A stretch of 64,000 bases of DNA from Prevotella sp. (GTDB taxonomy: Bacteria > Bacteroidota > Bacteroidia > Bacteroidales > Bacteroidaceae), in NCBI GenBank assembly GCA_017554385.1, contig JAFZIL010000065.1:144969-208968 (forward strand), in the 5' to 3' direction. Of the stretch, positions 18,994-27,205 are shown piece by piece (within the stretch, counting starts at the first letter, position 1; every line of letters starts with the position of its first letter). The notes below the pieces were generated by a model. The model had not been told where the DNA came from. It saw nothing but the letters and a program-made list of their open reading frames with translations, and ran no database searches. The translations under genes and the position numbers were made by a program.

Positions 18994-21324
18994 TCATTGT
19001 ACAAATAGTTTCTTCACCTTGCCTCCTTGGCGTACGATGTTCAAGCCGGGCTTCAATGCTTCAAGGCGACGGCCTTGCAGGTCGAACACCTGTTCTGCAG
19101 GTTGCGACTCAGTCGCAACATACGCAACGCCGTCGGGCGAGATTTTTCCCTCAACGTAGTCGGGCAGGTAGTAGCCGAGGTGTGGCGGTTGGTTGTATGC
19201 AGTGTTCTGCCAGCAGATGCCCATACGATATACGTGGTCGTGCATCAGCGTGGGAACAGCATAGCTGGTAGGTGTCCATGTCGAGAAGACCATCACCTGC
19301 GAGGAGTCCTTCTTGTTCCACATAACCAGCTCTTCGCGCCAGTCGCCCAGGATATCGGCTTGCAGGCAGGGTGTAGCCTTGGTGTAGTTGGCCGTCTGCG
19401 CGTTATTATAAGTAGAGGAGTAGAACTTGATGACATCGGTGAAGCTCGAACCGCTCCACTTCTGGATATATGGCTCGGCATGCGACGACTGATCCCAGAG
19501 AGCGTTGTCACCACCGTTCGAGTCGTACTTGTAGGAACCGTCTAACAGCTGGTCGGCATACGAGCCATCCCAGTAGATACGGAAGTTCACCGTGCACGAC
19601 TTGTTGATGACCGTCTGTGCCGTCACCGCCGAACGGGGCTGACGCTCGTCCTGCGACCAAAACTGGTAGCCACGCATACTCGTTGAAAGTGCTGCTGCCA
19701 TACCGCGCCCGTTGTCGCTGCCGTCAGAGCCTCCGTGCCAGATGACCTCGCCTGTAGCGGCATCATGCAGGTCCCATGAGCCGTGTGCGGAACTTAGTTT
19801 CTCCTCGTGCACGTCAAACACCTGCAGCCCCTCACGGTCGGGTAGCATCTTTCCGACATGCATGGCATCCCCGTGTCCATAGCCTGTGGCATAGAGCAGG
19901 GAGCCGTCGTTGTCGAGTGCGGCAGAGCCCCAGATAATCTCATCGCAGCCGTCACCGTCGACGTCTGCTATCGACATGTTGTGGTTGCCGTTGCCGAAGA
20001 GGGTGTTGCTGCCTGCGTTCTGTGAGCCGTCGTTGCTCTTCACACCGCCAGTGTTGGCCTTGGCCGTCTTCATGCCACCACGTACCAGCAGATCGCCATC
20101 GACCTCGACCTTGATAGCGGTAGTATTATGAGGACTGAACACCAGCGACTGCGTAGTACTGGGCGAAGCGTGGAGCCATTCCGTGTGCAGACGTGTGCCG
20201 TCGAAGCTTACCGCCCAGACATAGGCCTGCGAATAATAACCTCGGCAGAAGATGCCGCATGGACGCAGGTCGGCACCGTTGATATAGGCCACCGCGGCTA
20301 AGTAGCGTTCCGAGCGGTTGCCGTAGTTGTCACCCCAAAAGCCGCTGGGGAATGTGCTCACCTTGCCCAGTTCAGAGCCGCCCTCCATCAGATCGGCACC
20401 CGTGTTGGGGTTCTTCTTTCCCGTCCCGGCACGACCGGGCAGATACCATGTGGTATGTATAGCGGCTCCTGTCTCACCGTTGAACACGGTCAGATATTCA
20501 GGTCCCTCGAGTATGTGGCCATTGCTGTTACGATAATCTTTGTTATTCGGATGGTCCTTGATGGTAGGGTCGGTGGCTGCCTGGTTCACGTAGTTGCCCT
20601 GTCCATCCTTCGAGCCAGTAGCAGTCTTCATCATTACCTCGGCCTTGCCGTCACCGTCGAAGTCGTAGACCATGAACTGTGTGTAGTGGGCACCATCACG
20701 GACGTTCGGCCCCAGGTCGATACGCCAGAGTAAATCACAATTCTCGGTTTTACTCTCAACTATTTTGTAGCAGTCAATATAGGTGTTGCCCGTCGGACCC
20801 TTGCTATAGCTGTTGTCCTGGGCGTGGGTCGACTCCCACTTCACCACCAGCTCGTAACGCCCGTCACCGTCGACATCGCCCACCGACATGTCGTTGGGAT
20901 AGTAGGCGTAGGGCACGTTCGTGCCACCGTTCCACTTGGAGTGGATGCCTCCCTCAGGCCGTTGCAGCTGCAAAGTAAGGAACTTCTTTTCCCAGGGTGT
21001 AACCTCCTGTGAGTTCTCGATAGCCTGTCCGTCAACTTTCGTCAGTACCTGATAAACAGCGGTGGCATTGCCTTTCGTGTCCTGATAGTTGGTCTTCTGC
21101 AGGTCGGTTGCAATCACCTCACCGTTACGTAGAAGGTCGAAAGTGGTCACCTGCTTGTCATCAGTGCCAAGCAAACGCCAGCTCACGAAGTTGGACGTAG
21201 CGCTTGTGGGAATAACGACCACGCCGCGGTCGAGCTTCTCCATCTGTGTCGCGGGCGTCACCTGTGCACTGGTGCTGGCCGCTGCCAACAGTCCCAGGGC
21301 GAAAATTCTCAGTTTTTTTTTCAT
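18994..21324 (-). CDS. PL11 rhamnogalacturonan lyase (first gene of a tandem pair)
   Basis: 776 residues with signal peptide (IFALGLLAAASTSAQ). Shares the propeller signatures of its neighbour: MEKLDRGVVVIPTSATSNFV, DVDGDGRYELVVKWEST, VRDGAHYTQFMVYDFDGDGK, DVDGDGCDEIIWGSAALD, and NTAYNQPPHLGYYLPDYV. It has extra loops (GAGTGKKNPNTGADLMEG and a stretch around residue 400) but lacks the neighbour's Ig-like module, ending in a short tail (AEQVFDLQGRRLEALKPGL). The promoter box at 21366 probably drives both genes. The two have diverged enough to suggest a split of substrate or of endo/exo mode, by analogy with Bacillus YesW/YesX. Confidence 0.92.
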   Translation of the reverse strand: MKKKLRIFALGLLAAASTSAQVTPATQMEKLDRGVVVIPTSATSNFVSWRLLGTDDKQVTTFDLLRNGEVIATDLQKTNYQDTKGNATAVYQVLTKVDGQAIENSQEVTPWEKKFLTLQLQRPEGGIHSKWNGGTNVPYAYYPNDMSVGDVDGDGRYELVVKWESTHAQDNSYSKGPTGNTYIDCYKIVESKTENCDLLWRIDLGPNVRDGAHYTQFMVYDFDGDGKAEVMMKTATGSKDGQGNYVNQAATDPTIKDHPNNKDYRNSNGHILEGPEYLTVFNGETGAAIHTTWYLPGRAGTGKKNPNTGADLMEGGSELGKVSTFPSGFWGDNYGNRSERYLAAVAYINGADLRPCGIFCRGYYSQAYVWAVSFDGTRLHTEWLHASPSTTQSLVFSPHNTTAIKVEVDGDLLVRGGMKTAKANTGGVKSNDGSQNAGSNTLFGNGNHNMSIADVDGDGCDEIIWGSAALDNDGSLLYATGYGHGDAMHVGKMLPDREGLQVFDVHEEKLSSAHGSWDLHDAATGEVIWHGGSDGSDNGRGMAAALSTSMRGYQFWSQDERQPRSAVTAQTVINKSCTVNFRIYWDGSYADQLLDGSYKYDSNGGDNALWDQSSHAEPYIQKWSGSSFTDVIKFYSSTYNNAQTANYTKATPCLQADILGDWREELVMWNKKDSSQVMVFSTWTPTSYAVPTLMHDHVYRMGICWQNTAYNQPPHLGYYLPDYVEGKISPDGVAYVATESQPAEQVFDLQGRRLEALKPGLNIVRQGGKVKKLFVQ

Positions 21325-21365
21325 TCTAATGACTTGATTTGTTGTTAGTGATATAGTTTCGGCTG

Positions 21366-21373
21366 CAAAAGTA
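21366..21373 (-). promoter_or_regulatory. -7 box TACTTTTG for the PL11 pair
   Basis: TACTTTTGCA on the minus strand, 42 bases upstream of the ATG at 21324. Confidence 0.6.
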
Positions 21374-21491
21374 CGAAAAAAAAATGATTCAACGCATATA
21401 TATTAAGGTAAGAGAGCACGCAGATGCTTAATTATTGTTAATCTTGATAATAATTACAGTACTTTGCATTACATAGTACCAAGTTTTTACC

Positions 21492-21499
21492 TATCTTTG
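21492..21499 (+). promoter_or_regulatory. -7 box TATCTTTG for the PadR operon
   Basis: TATCTTTGCA 30 bases upstream of the PadR-family ATG. Confidence 0.6.
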
Positions 21500-21528
21500 C
21501 ACCGTCAAACCATTCAAACGCAAAAACC

Positions 21529-21873
21529 ATGAATATTGAGAACGCCAAGTCACAGATGAGGAAAGGCATGCTTGAGTACTGTGTGCTGCTGCTCCTGAAG
21601 CAGCGTCCGTCGTATGCCAGCGACATCATCCAGCAGCTGAAGGATGCCGAACTGCTTGTGGTTGAGGGTACACTCTACCCGTTGCTCACCCGGTTGAAGA
21701 ACGACGGTCTGCTCTCTTACCAGTGGCAGGAAAGCACGCAGGGACCGCCCAGAAAGTACTATGCACTGAGCCGCGAGGGCGTACAGTTCCTCGACGGGCT
21801 CGACGGAGCCTGGTCTGAACTCTCCAACACCGTCAACTATCTAAAGAACATCCACCCCGAATTTCACCTTTAA
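21529..21873 (+). CDS. PadR-family transcriptional regulator
   Basis: 114-residue winged-helix protein. MRKGMLEYCVLLLLKQRPSY, ASDIIQQLKDAELLVVEGTL and YPLLTRLKNDGLLSYQWQES give the PadR DNA-binding fold, and PPRKYYALSREGVQFLDGL is the wing and dimer start. It lacks the long C-terminal helices of large PadR proteins, so it belongs to the small subfamily. It sits 5 bases upstream of a PspC-domain membrane protein, a standard Bacteroidota pair that suggests envelope-stress control of its own operon. The effector is unknown. Confidence 0.9.
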   Translation: MNIENAKSQMRKGMLEYCVLLLLKQRPSYASDIIQQLKDAELLVVEGTLYPLLTRLKNDGLLSYQWQESTQGPPRKYYALSREGVQFLDGLDGAWSELSNTVNYLKNIHPEFHL

Positions 21874-21878
21874 CCATT

Positions 21879-23534
21879 ATGAAAAAGAATATCACTATCA
21901 ACCTGTGCGGCCGCCTCTTCCAGATTGACGAAGATGCCTATGAGATGCTGCAACACTACACCGACTCGCTGCGTTCGCACTTTGGCAAGCAGGAGGGCGG
22001 CGACGAGATTGCCAACGACATTGAGGCACGTATTGCCGAGCTGTTCGACGAACTGAAGCAGCAGGGCAACGAGGCCATCACCATTGACCACGTGAAGGAC
22101 ATCATCACCCGCATCGGCAAGCCCGAGGAGCTGACCGACGATGAGGTGAAGGAAGAACCCGAATGGAAGACCGAAGGACAGCGCGTCTACGAGCAAGTGC
22201 GCTCTAAGATGGCAGGCCGTCGTCTGTACCGCAACCCCAAGGACAAGATGGTGGCTGGTGTCATGTCTGGCCTGGCTACCTATACGGGCATCGACGTCAC
22301 CTTCTGGCGTCTGGGCGCTGTGCTCTTCACGCTTTGCTACGGCATCGGTCTGATTGCCTATCTCGTGCTGGCCATCGTGCTGCCGCAGGCCAACACGCCC
22401 GAGGAGATACTGCAGATGCAGGGAAAGGAAGTAACCCCGCAGAACCTGGCCGACGCTGTGGTCGACGACAAGCAGCAAACGGTCAACCGGTCAAGCGGAC
22501 TACGCGAAGTGTTTTCTGTCTTCCTGAAAATCATCTTCGGCTTCTTTGTCGGCATTGCCATCCTGATAGGTGCCGTCTTCGGTATCGCCTTCTTAGGCGT
22601 TCTGCTGACCACTATCTTTGCCCTCGTGATGCCTGCCACCTCAGCTGTTACCCTGCCCTTCACATTAGGCGGAATGGGACTCACGGAGGTGTGGACGTTC
22701 CATCCCTACCTGCTCATCGGTTTCGCCATATCGCTGCTGGCAGTATTGTTTATCCCGGTCTATGCCATTATCCACCTCGTACTCTCGCTTACCGGAAAGA
22801 TAAAGCCTATGAGCATTGCACAGCGCATCGTCTGGATAGTACTTTGGATGGTCGCCCTTTTCATGGCCATTGCCTTGGGCAGCTCGGTGAGCATGTACCA
22901 CGACTCGTATCGCCATGAGCGCTATGCCGAGGAGAACATGTGGATGACCGATGAAGACCGCGAATACCTGGATGCCAACGGCTGGACAATAGAGATGAAC
23001 GACAACTGCCATAACGACTATGTGAAATACGGTGAATACTTTACAGGTGACACCGGTATTGCATACGTTGACGTATGGGACCCCAATGCCGAGCAAGAGT
23101 TCCAGGTGCGCTCACTGTCAGTAGAGGTCGATTCCGGCACCTTCCGCATCAGCTGCAACGCCCGTGCCGACGGCGAAGGCGTGTTTATCTACGCCAAGAC
23201 GCCCGCCGAAAGGCACAATCCCAGTGCGCTGGCCATGATACCCGCCTGTGGCAACGAGGGCGGCAAGATATGGGAGGAGGCCGGCAAGAAGCTGTCAGTC
23301 GACTCAATATCAGCCTCAGAGCGCCAACACTTGAAGCAGATTTTCGAGGCCAATGACGGCAAGGGGTTCGGTTGGAGTCAGGTGGAGTTGGTTGTCAACG
23401 TAGAAAAACACTCAACCCTCTGCTACGGTGTGAGCACCTGTGAAGAAACAACAGAAAAGCCCAACCACGCCCATTGGTTCTCGGCTTGCGACTTCAAACT
23501 CGAAAAGGTGGAAACGGATTCCATAGCCAATTAA
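21879..23534 (+). CDS. PspC-domain membrane protein
   Basis: 551 residues. The N-terminal part (MKKNITINLCGRLFQIDEDA, then IANDIEARIAELFDEL) is the cytoplasmic module usual in Bacteroidota PspC proteins. The PspC domain follows (RRLYRNPKDKMVAGVMSGLA, then WRLGAVLFTLCYGIGL) around residues 110-170. Two or three further membrane helices (about 215-340) and a soluble C-terminal domain complete it. PspC proteins sense envelope stress. Translationally coupled to the PadR regulator, so the two probably act together. Confidence 0.87.
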   Translation: MKKNITINLCGRLFQIDEDAYEMLQHYTDSLRSHFGKQEGGDEIANDIEARIAELFDELKQQGNEAITIDHVKDIITRIGKPEELTDDEVKEEPEWKTEGQRVYEQVRSKMAGRRLYRNPKDKMVAGVMSGLATYTGIDVTFWRLGAVLFTLCYGIGLIAYLVLAIVLPQANTPEEILQMQGKEVTPQNLADAVVDDKQQTVNRSSGLREVFSVFLKIIFGFFVGIAILIGAVFGIAFLGVLLTTIFALVMPATSAVTLPFTLGGMGLTEVWTFHPYLLIGFAISLLAVLFIPVYAIIHLVLSLTGKIKPMSIAQRIVWIVLWMVALFMAIALGSSVSMYHDSYRHERYAEENMWMTDEDREYLDANGWTIEMNDNCHNDYVKYGEYFTGDTGIAYVDVWDPNAEQEFQVRSLSVEVDSGTFRISCNARADGEGVFIYAKTPAERHNPSALAMIPACGNEGGKIWEEAGKKLSVDSISASERQHLKQIFEANDGKGFGWSQVELVVNVEKHSTLCYGVSTCEETTEKPNHAHWFSACDFKLEKVETDSIAN

Positions 23535-23564
23535 TCTGAACACTTTTGTAGAACTTCTATATGC

Positions 23565-24434
23565 ATGATGATGGAATTCAGAACACCAGTAGACATTAAG
23601 TCCCCTTCGTTCCAGATTGAGCCCGAGGATGAGTTGCTCTTCCTCGGCTCATGCTTTGCCGACAGCATCGGTCAGCGGTTCGTTGAGCAGCAACTGCGGG
23701 CCACGGTAAACCCGCGCGGCACGATGTACAACCCCGCCAGCATCCTGCACACGCTGCAGCTATGCCCTGAGCTGCACCCTCGCGTGGCTTTCCTCACCTT
23801 AGGCACGAACCACGTTTACCGGCTACGTGAAACGGGCGAGATCGTAGACAACTGCGAGAAGCGGCCCGCACGTCTCTTCGAGGAAGAAGAGTTGACGGTC
23901 GACGAATGTGCCGACTACCTGAGCCAGTGCGTCGACGTGCTGCGTGAACGCCGTCCCGACGTACACATCGTGCTCACCGTCAGCCCCATCCGTTACCGCA
24001 AGTACGGCTATCACGAGAGCCAGCTCTCCAAGGCCACCCTGCTGCTGTCCATCGACAAAGTAATCTCCCTCCACCTTCCACCCTCCACCCTATCCTACTT
24101 TCCTGCCTACGAGATTGTGCTCGACGAACTGCGCGACTACCGCTTCTACCAGCCCGACATGCTCCATCCCTCGGAACAGGCCGTCGACTACATCTACGAG
24201 CGGCTGGCCGAACATTTCTTCAGTCCCCGGCTGCAAGAGTACCTGCGTGAGTGGGCACCGCTGAAGGCAGCTATCGGGCACCGACCCTTCAACCCCGACA
24301 GCGAGGAGTACCGAGAGCTGATGAGGAAGACCCGCATCAAGCTTGAGGAGCTGATGAAGAGATACCCCCAGACGAATCTTTCGCCTTCGCTCATCCCCGT
24401 TCTGAAGGGAAGAATCGAGGACTCCAAAGCCTGA
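23565..24434 (+). CDS. GSCFA-domain protein
   Basis: 289 residues with the name-giving motif FLGSCFADSIGQRF near residue 30, then TLGTNHVYRL and VHIVLTVSPIRY. This is the SGNH/GDSL-like hydrolase order (Ser in GSCF, Asn in GTN, and a late His in DMLHPSE). Substrate unknown. A C-rich repeat patch at 24064-24098 encodes the unusual stretch SLHLPPSTLSYFP just before the conserved FPAYEIVLDELRDYRFY, which looks like a small in-frame insertion. Three consecutive ATG codons start the frame at 23565. Confidence 0.85.
   Translation: MMMEFRTPVDIKSPSFQIEPEDELLFLGSCFADSIGQRFVEQQLRATVNPRGTMYNPASILHTLQLCPELHPRVAFLTLGTNHVYRLRETGEIVDNCEKRPARLFEEEELTVDECADYLSQCVDVLRERRPDVHIVLTVSPIRYRKYGYHESQLSKATLLLSIDKVISLHLPPSTLSYFPAYEIVLDELRDYRFYQPDMLHPSEQAVDYIYERLAEHFFSPRLQEYLREWAPLKAAIGHRPFNPDSEEYRELMRKTRIKLEELMKRYPQTNLSPSLIPVLKGRIEDSKA
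24064..24098 (+). repeat. C-rich CCACCCTCCACCCT repeat patch inside the GSCFA gene
   Basis: Iterated CCACC units within coding sequence. It shares the 15-mer TCCACCCTCCACCCT with the patch inside folK at 60044-60106. Confidence 0.65.
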
Positions 24435-24482
24435 TACATGGAAATTTATGCTTTTTTTCTTGCTCCATGCAGAAAAAAACTG

Positions 24483-24490
24483 TAATTTTG
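24483..24490 (+). promoter_or_regulatory. -7 box TAATTTTG
   Basis: TAATTTTGCAG 24 bases upstream of the murF-alr ATG. Confidence 0.6.
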
Positions 24491-24514
24491 CAGCACTAAA
24501 AAAGCATAAAGACC

Positions 24515-27043
24515 ATGACATACAGTATAGAAAAGGTGGCGACGCTCATTGGCGCACGCCGCTTCGGAACACAAGAGACTACCGTGGGCTGGCTGCTTAC
24601 CGATAGCCGCTCACTTTGTTTTCCCGAGCAGACCCTGTTTTTTGCCCTGCACACAAAGAAGGGCGACGGCCATCAGTACATCGACGACCTCTACAGGCGC
24701 GGGGTGCGCTCGTTCGTTGTCGAACAGGTGCCTGCTGCCCCCCAGACCGATGCCAACTACCTGAAGGTGCCCTCCACGCTGGCCGCCCTGCAACGCCTGG
24801 CCGAGCGTCATCGCGACGAGTTCAACATCCCCATCGTTGGCATCACCGGGTCTAACGGCAAGACGTGGGTCAAGGAGTGGCTCTACCAGCTGCTGCTGCC
24901 CTCGCAGAAGATTGTGCGTTCTCCCCGTTCCTACAACTCACAGATAGGCGTGCCCCTGTCGGTATGGCTGCTCAACGAGCATACCGAGATAGGCATCTTC
25001 GAGGCAGGCATCAGCCAGCCGGGCGAGATGATGGCCCTCCACGACATCATACAGCCCACCATCGGTGTGCTCACCTGTCTCACCGACGCCCATCAGGAGA
25101 ACTTCCGCTCAATGGAAGAGAAGTGCATGGAGAAGTTGGAGCTTATGCGCGACACCCAGGCCATCATCTATCCCTCCGACGACAACACCGTGAGCCGCTG
25201 CCTGCGCCGTTCGGGCTTCAAGGGCGAGCGCATTGGCTGGTCGCGCACCGACGAGCGTGTCGAGATGTACGTTGCCGGTGTTCAGACCACCCAGCAGAAC
25301 GCCACCAAAATAGACTACGTCTTTAAAGGCACCAGTGGCGACTACGTCATCCCCTTCATCGACGAGGCTTCCATCGAGAACAGCATCACCTGTGCTGCCA
25401 TCGGACTCCACCTCGGTCTGACACCCGAACAGATTGCCCAGCGCATGCCGCTCCTGGAGCCCATCGCCATGCGCCTCGAGGTGAAGAACGGACAGCACGG
25501 CTGCACCCTCGTCAACGACTCCTACAACAACGACGTCAACTCCCTCGACATTGCCCTCGACTTCATGCAGCGTAGAAGTGCGGTAGCAAACTCTAAACCA
25601 AACACGACGCTCATCCTCAGCGACATCTACCAGAGTGGTGAGAGTGCCGACGAGCTGTATGCCCAAGTCAACGACCTCTGCCAGAAGCGCGGCGTCAGAA
25701 AGCTCATCGGCATCGGACCGGAGATCAGCACACACGCGCATGCCTTCTCCATTGGCGAAAAATACTTCTTCACCACCACCGAGGCCCTCATCGCCAGCCC
25801 CGTGTTCCATTCCTTCCGCGACGAGGCCATCCTACTGAAAGGTGCCCGCCGTTTCGGCTTTGAGCATATCACCGAACTGCTCGAACAGAAAGTGCACGAG
25901 ACCATCCTCGAGGTGAACCTGAACGCGGTGGTCGACAACCTGAACCATTTCCGTTCGTTCCTGAGTCCTGAAACCAAGATGGTGTGCATGATCAAAGCCG
26001 ATGCCTACGGTGCCGGTGCCATCGAGATTGCGAAGACCTTACAAGACCAGCGCGTCGACTACCTCGCCGTAGCCGTGGCCGACGAGGGTGCAGCCCTGCG
26101 TCGTGCCGGCATCACCGCCAACATCATGGTGATGAACCCCGAGATGACATCGTTCAAGACCCTCTTCGACTACGACCTTGAACCTGAGGTCTATTCTTTC
26201 CGACTGCTCGACGCCCTCATCCGTGCCGCCCGCAAAGAGGGCATCACCGGGTGGCCCATACACATCAAGCTCGACACCGGCATGCACCGTCTGGGATTCA
26301 ATGTGGACAATGAGGCAAATGAGGCCCATGAGCCTAATAATGAATTAGCCGAGCTCATCTCACGCCTACAGCACCAGCAGGCAGTCATACCACGCTCGGT
26401 GTTCTCCCACTTCGTGGGCAGCGACAGCCCAGAGTTCGACGAGTTCTCTGACCGTCAGTTCCAGCTCTTCACTCAGGGAGCCGACCTGCTACAGGCTGCT
26501 TTCAGCCACAAGATCCTGCGCCACATGGACAACAGCGCTGGCATCGAGCACTTCCCCGAACGACAGATGGACATGTGCCGACTCGGCATCGGACTCTATG
26601 GCGTGGAACCATATTCAGGCGAAAAAGGAAAGGCTACGGGCTCTTCTACACTAAAGTGCGTGAGCACTCTCCGCACCACCATCCTCCAACTGCGCCACGT
26701 CAAGGCGGGCGACAGCATCGGCTACAGCCGGCGCACCGTCCTTGAGCGCGACAGCATCATCGGAGCCATACCCATCGGCTATGCCGACGGTCTCGACCGT
26801 CTGCTCGGCAACCGTCACGGCTACTGTCTCGTTGACGGGCAGCGGGCCGACTACGTGGGCAACATCTGCATGGACGTGGCAATGATCGACGTCACCGACA
26901 TCCCCTGCAGCGAGGGCGACTCCGTCGAGATCTTCGGCCCCGACCTCCCTGTCACCGTACTCAGCGACCTCACCGGCACCATTCCCTACGAAGTGCTCAC
27001 GGGAGTTTCCAACCGAGTGAAGCGCGTCTATTTCCAGGACTGA
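24515..27043 (+). CDS. Bifunctional MurF ligase / alanine racemase
   Basis: 842-residue fusion typical of Bacteroidota. Residues 1 to about 455 are MurF, which adds D-Ala-D-Ala to UDP-MurNAc-tripeptide: ATP loop GITGSNGKTWVKEW (about 108) and the domain-3 motif LVNDSYNNDVNS. Residues about 465-842 are alanine racemase: EVNLNAVVDNLNHF, PLP lysine K494 in MIKADAYGAG, catalytic Tyr737 in SIGYSRRTVL, and the C-terminal GNICMDVAMIDVT. The two halves thus make and use D-alanine. Two short odd stretches, DNEANEAHEPNN (26302-26340) and GEKGKATGSST (26617-26649), lie in racemase loops and coincide with interspersed repeat sequence. Confidence 0.95.
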   Translation: MTYSIEKVATLIGARRFGTQETTVGWLLTDSRSLCFPEQTLFFALHTKKGDGHQYIDDLYRRGVRSFVVEQVPAAPQTDANYLKVPSTLAALQRLAERHRDEFNIPIVGITGSNGKTWVKEWLYQLLLPSQKIVRSPRSYNSQIGVPLSVWLLNEHTEIGIFEAGISQPGEMMALHDIIQPTIGVLTCLTDAHQENFRSMEEKCMEKLELMRDTQAIIYPSDDNTVSRCLRRSGFKGERIGWSRTDERVEMYVAGVQTTQQNATKIDYVFKGTSGDYVIPFIDEASIENSITCAAIGLHLGLTPEQIAQRMPLLEPIAMRLEVKNGQHGCTLVNDSYNNDVNSLDIALDFMQRRSAVANSKPNTTLILSDIYQSGESADELYAQVNDLCQKRGVRKLIGIGPEISTHAHAFSIGEKYFFTTTEALIASPVFHSFRDEAILLKGARRFGFEHITELLEQKVHETILEVNLNAVVDNLNHFRSFLSPETKMVCMIKADAYGAGAIEIAKTLQDQRVDYLAVAVADEGAALRRAGITANIMVMNPEMTSFKTLFDYDLEPEVYSFRLLDALIRAARKEGITGWPIHIKLDTGMHRLGFNVDNEANEAHEPNNELAELISRLQHQQAVIPRSVFSHFVGSDSPEFDEFSDRQFQLFTQGADLLQAAFSHKILRHMDNSAGIEHFPERQMDMCRLGIGLYGVEPYSGEKGKATGSSTLKCVSTLRTTILQLRHVKAGDSIGYSRRTVLERDSIIGAIPIGYADGLDRLLGNRHGYCLVDGQRADYVGNICMDVAMIDVTDIPCSEGDSVEIFGPDLPVTVLSDLTGTIPYEVLTGVSNRVKRVYFQD
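26622..26640 (+). repeat. 19-nt interspersed repeat AAAAAGGAAAGGCTACGGG (copy 1)
   Basis: Identical to 40557-40575 inside the type III restriction gene and overlapping in sequence with 37231-37248 in the TolC-type gene. Here it encodes KKGKATG in a racemase loop. Confidence 0.6.
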
Positions 27044-27157
27044 CCTAACCATTGGCTTGGTTTTGGTCAAGACAGGAAGTATGTTGAAAGGTACCTCATT
27101 TTCTGATTAAAAGCAAAGTTTTCTGACAATTCGTATTGCTAATTCAAAGAAAATTCG

Positions 27158-27165
27158 TACTTTTG
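27158..27165 (+). promoter_or_regulatory. -7 box TACTTTTG for the uronate module
   Basis: TACTTTTGCAG 40 bases upstream of the EIIC-like gene. Confidence 0.65.
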
Positions 27166-27205
27166 CAGTCAACTGCGCTAAAACAAACAATTATTATCGA
27201 TAAAA

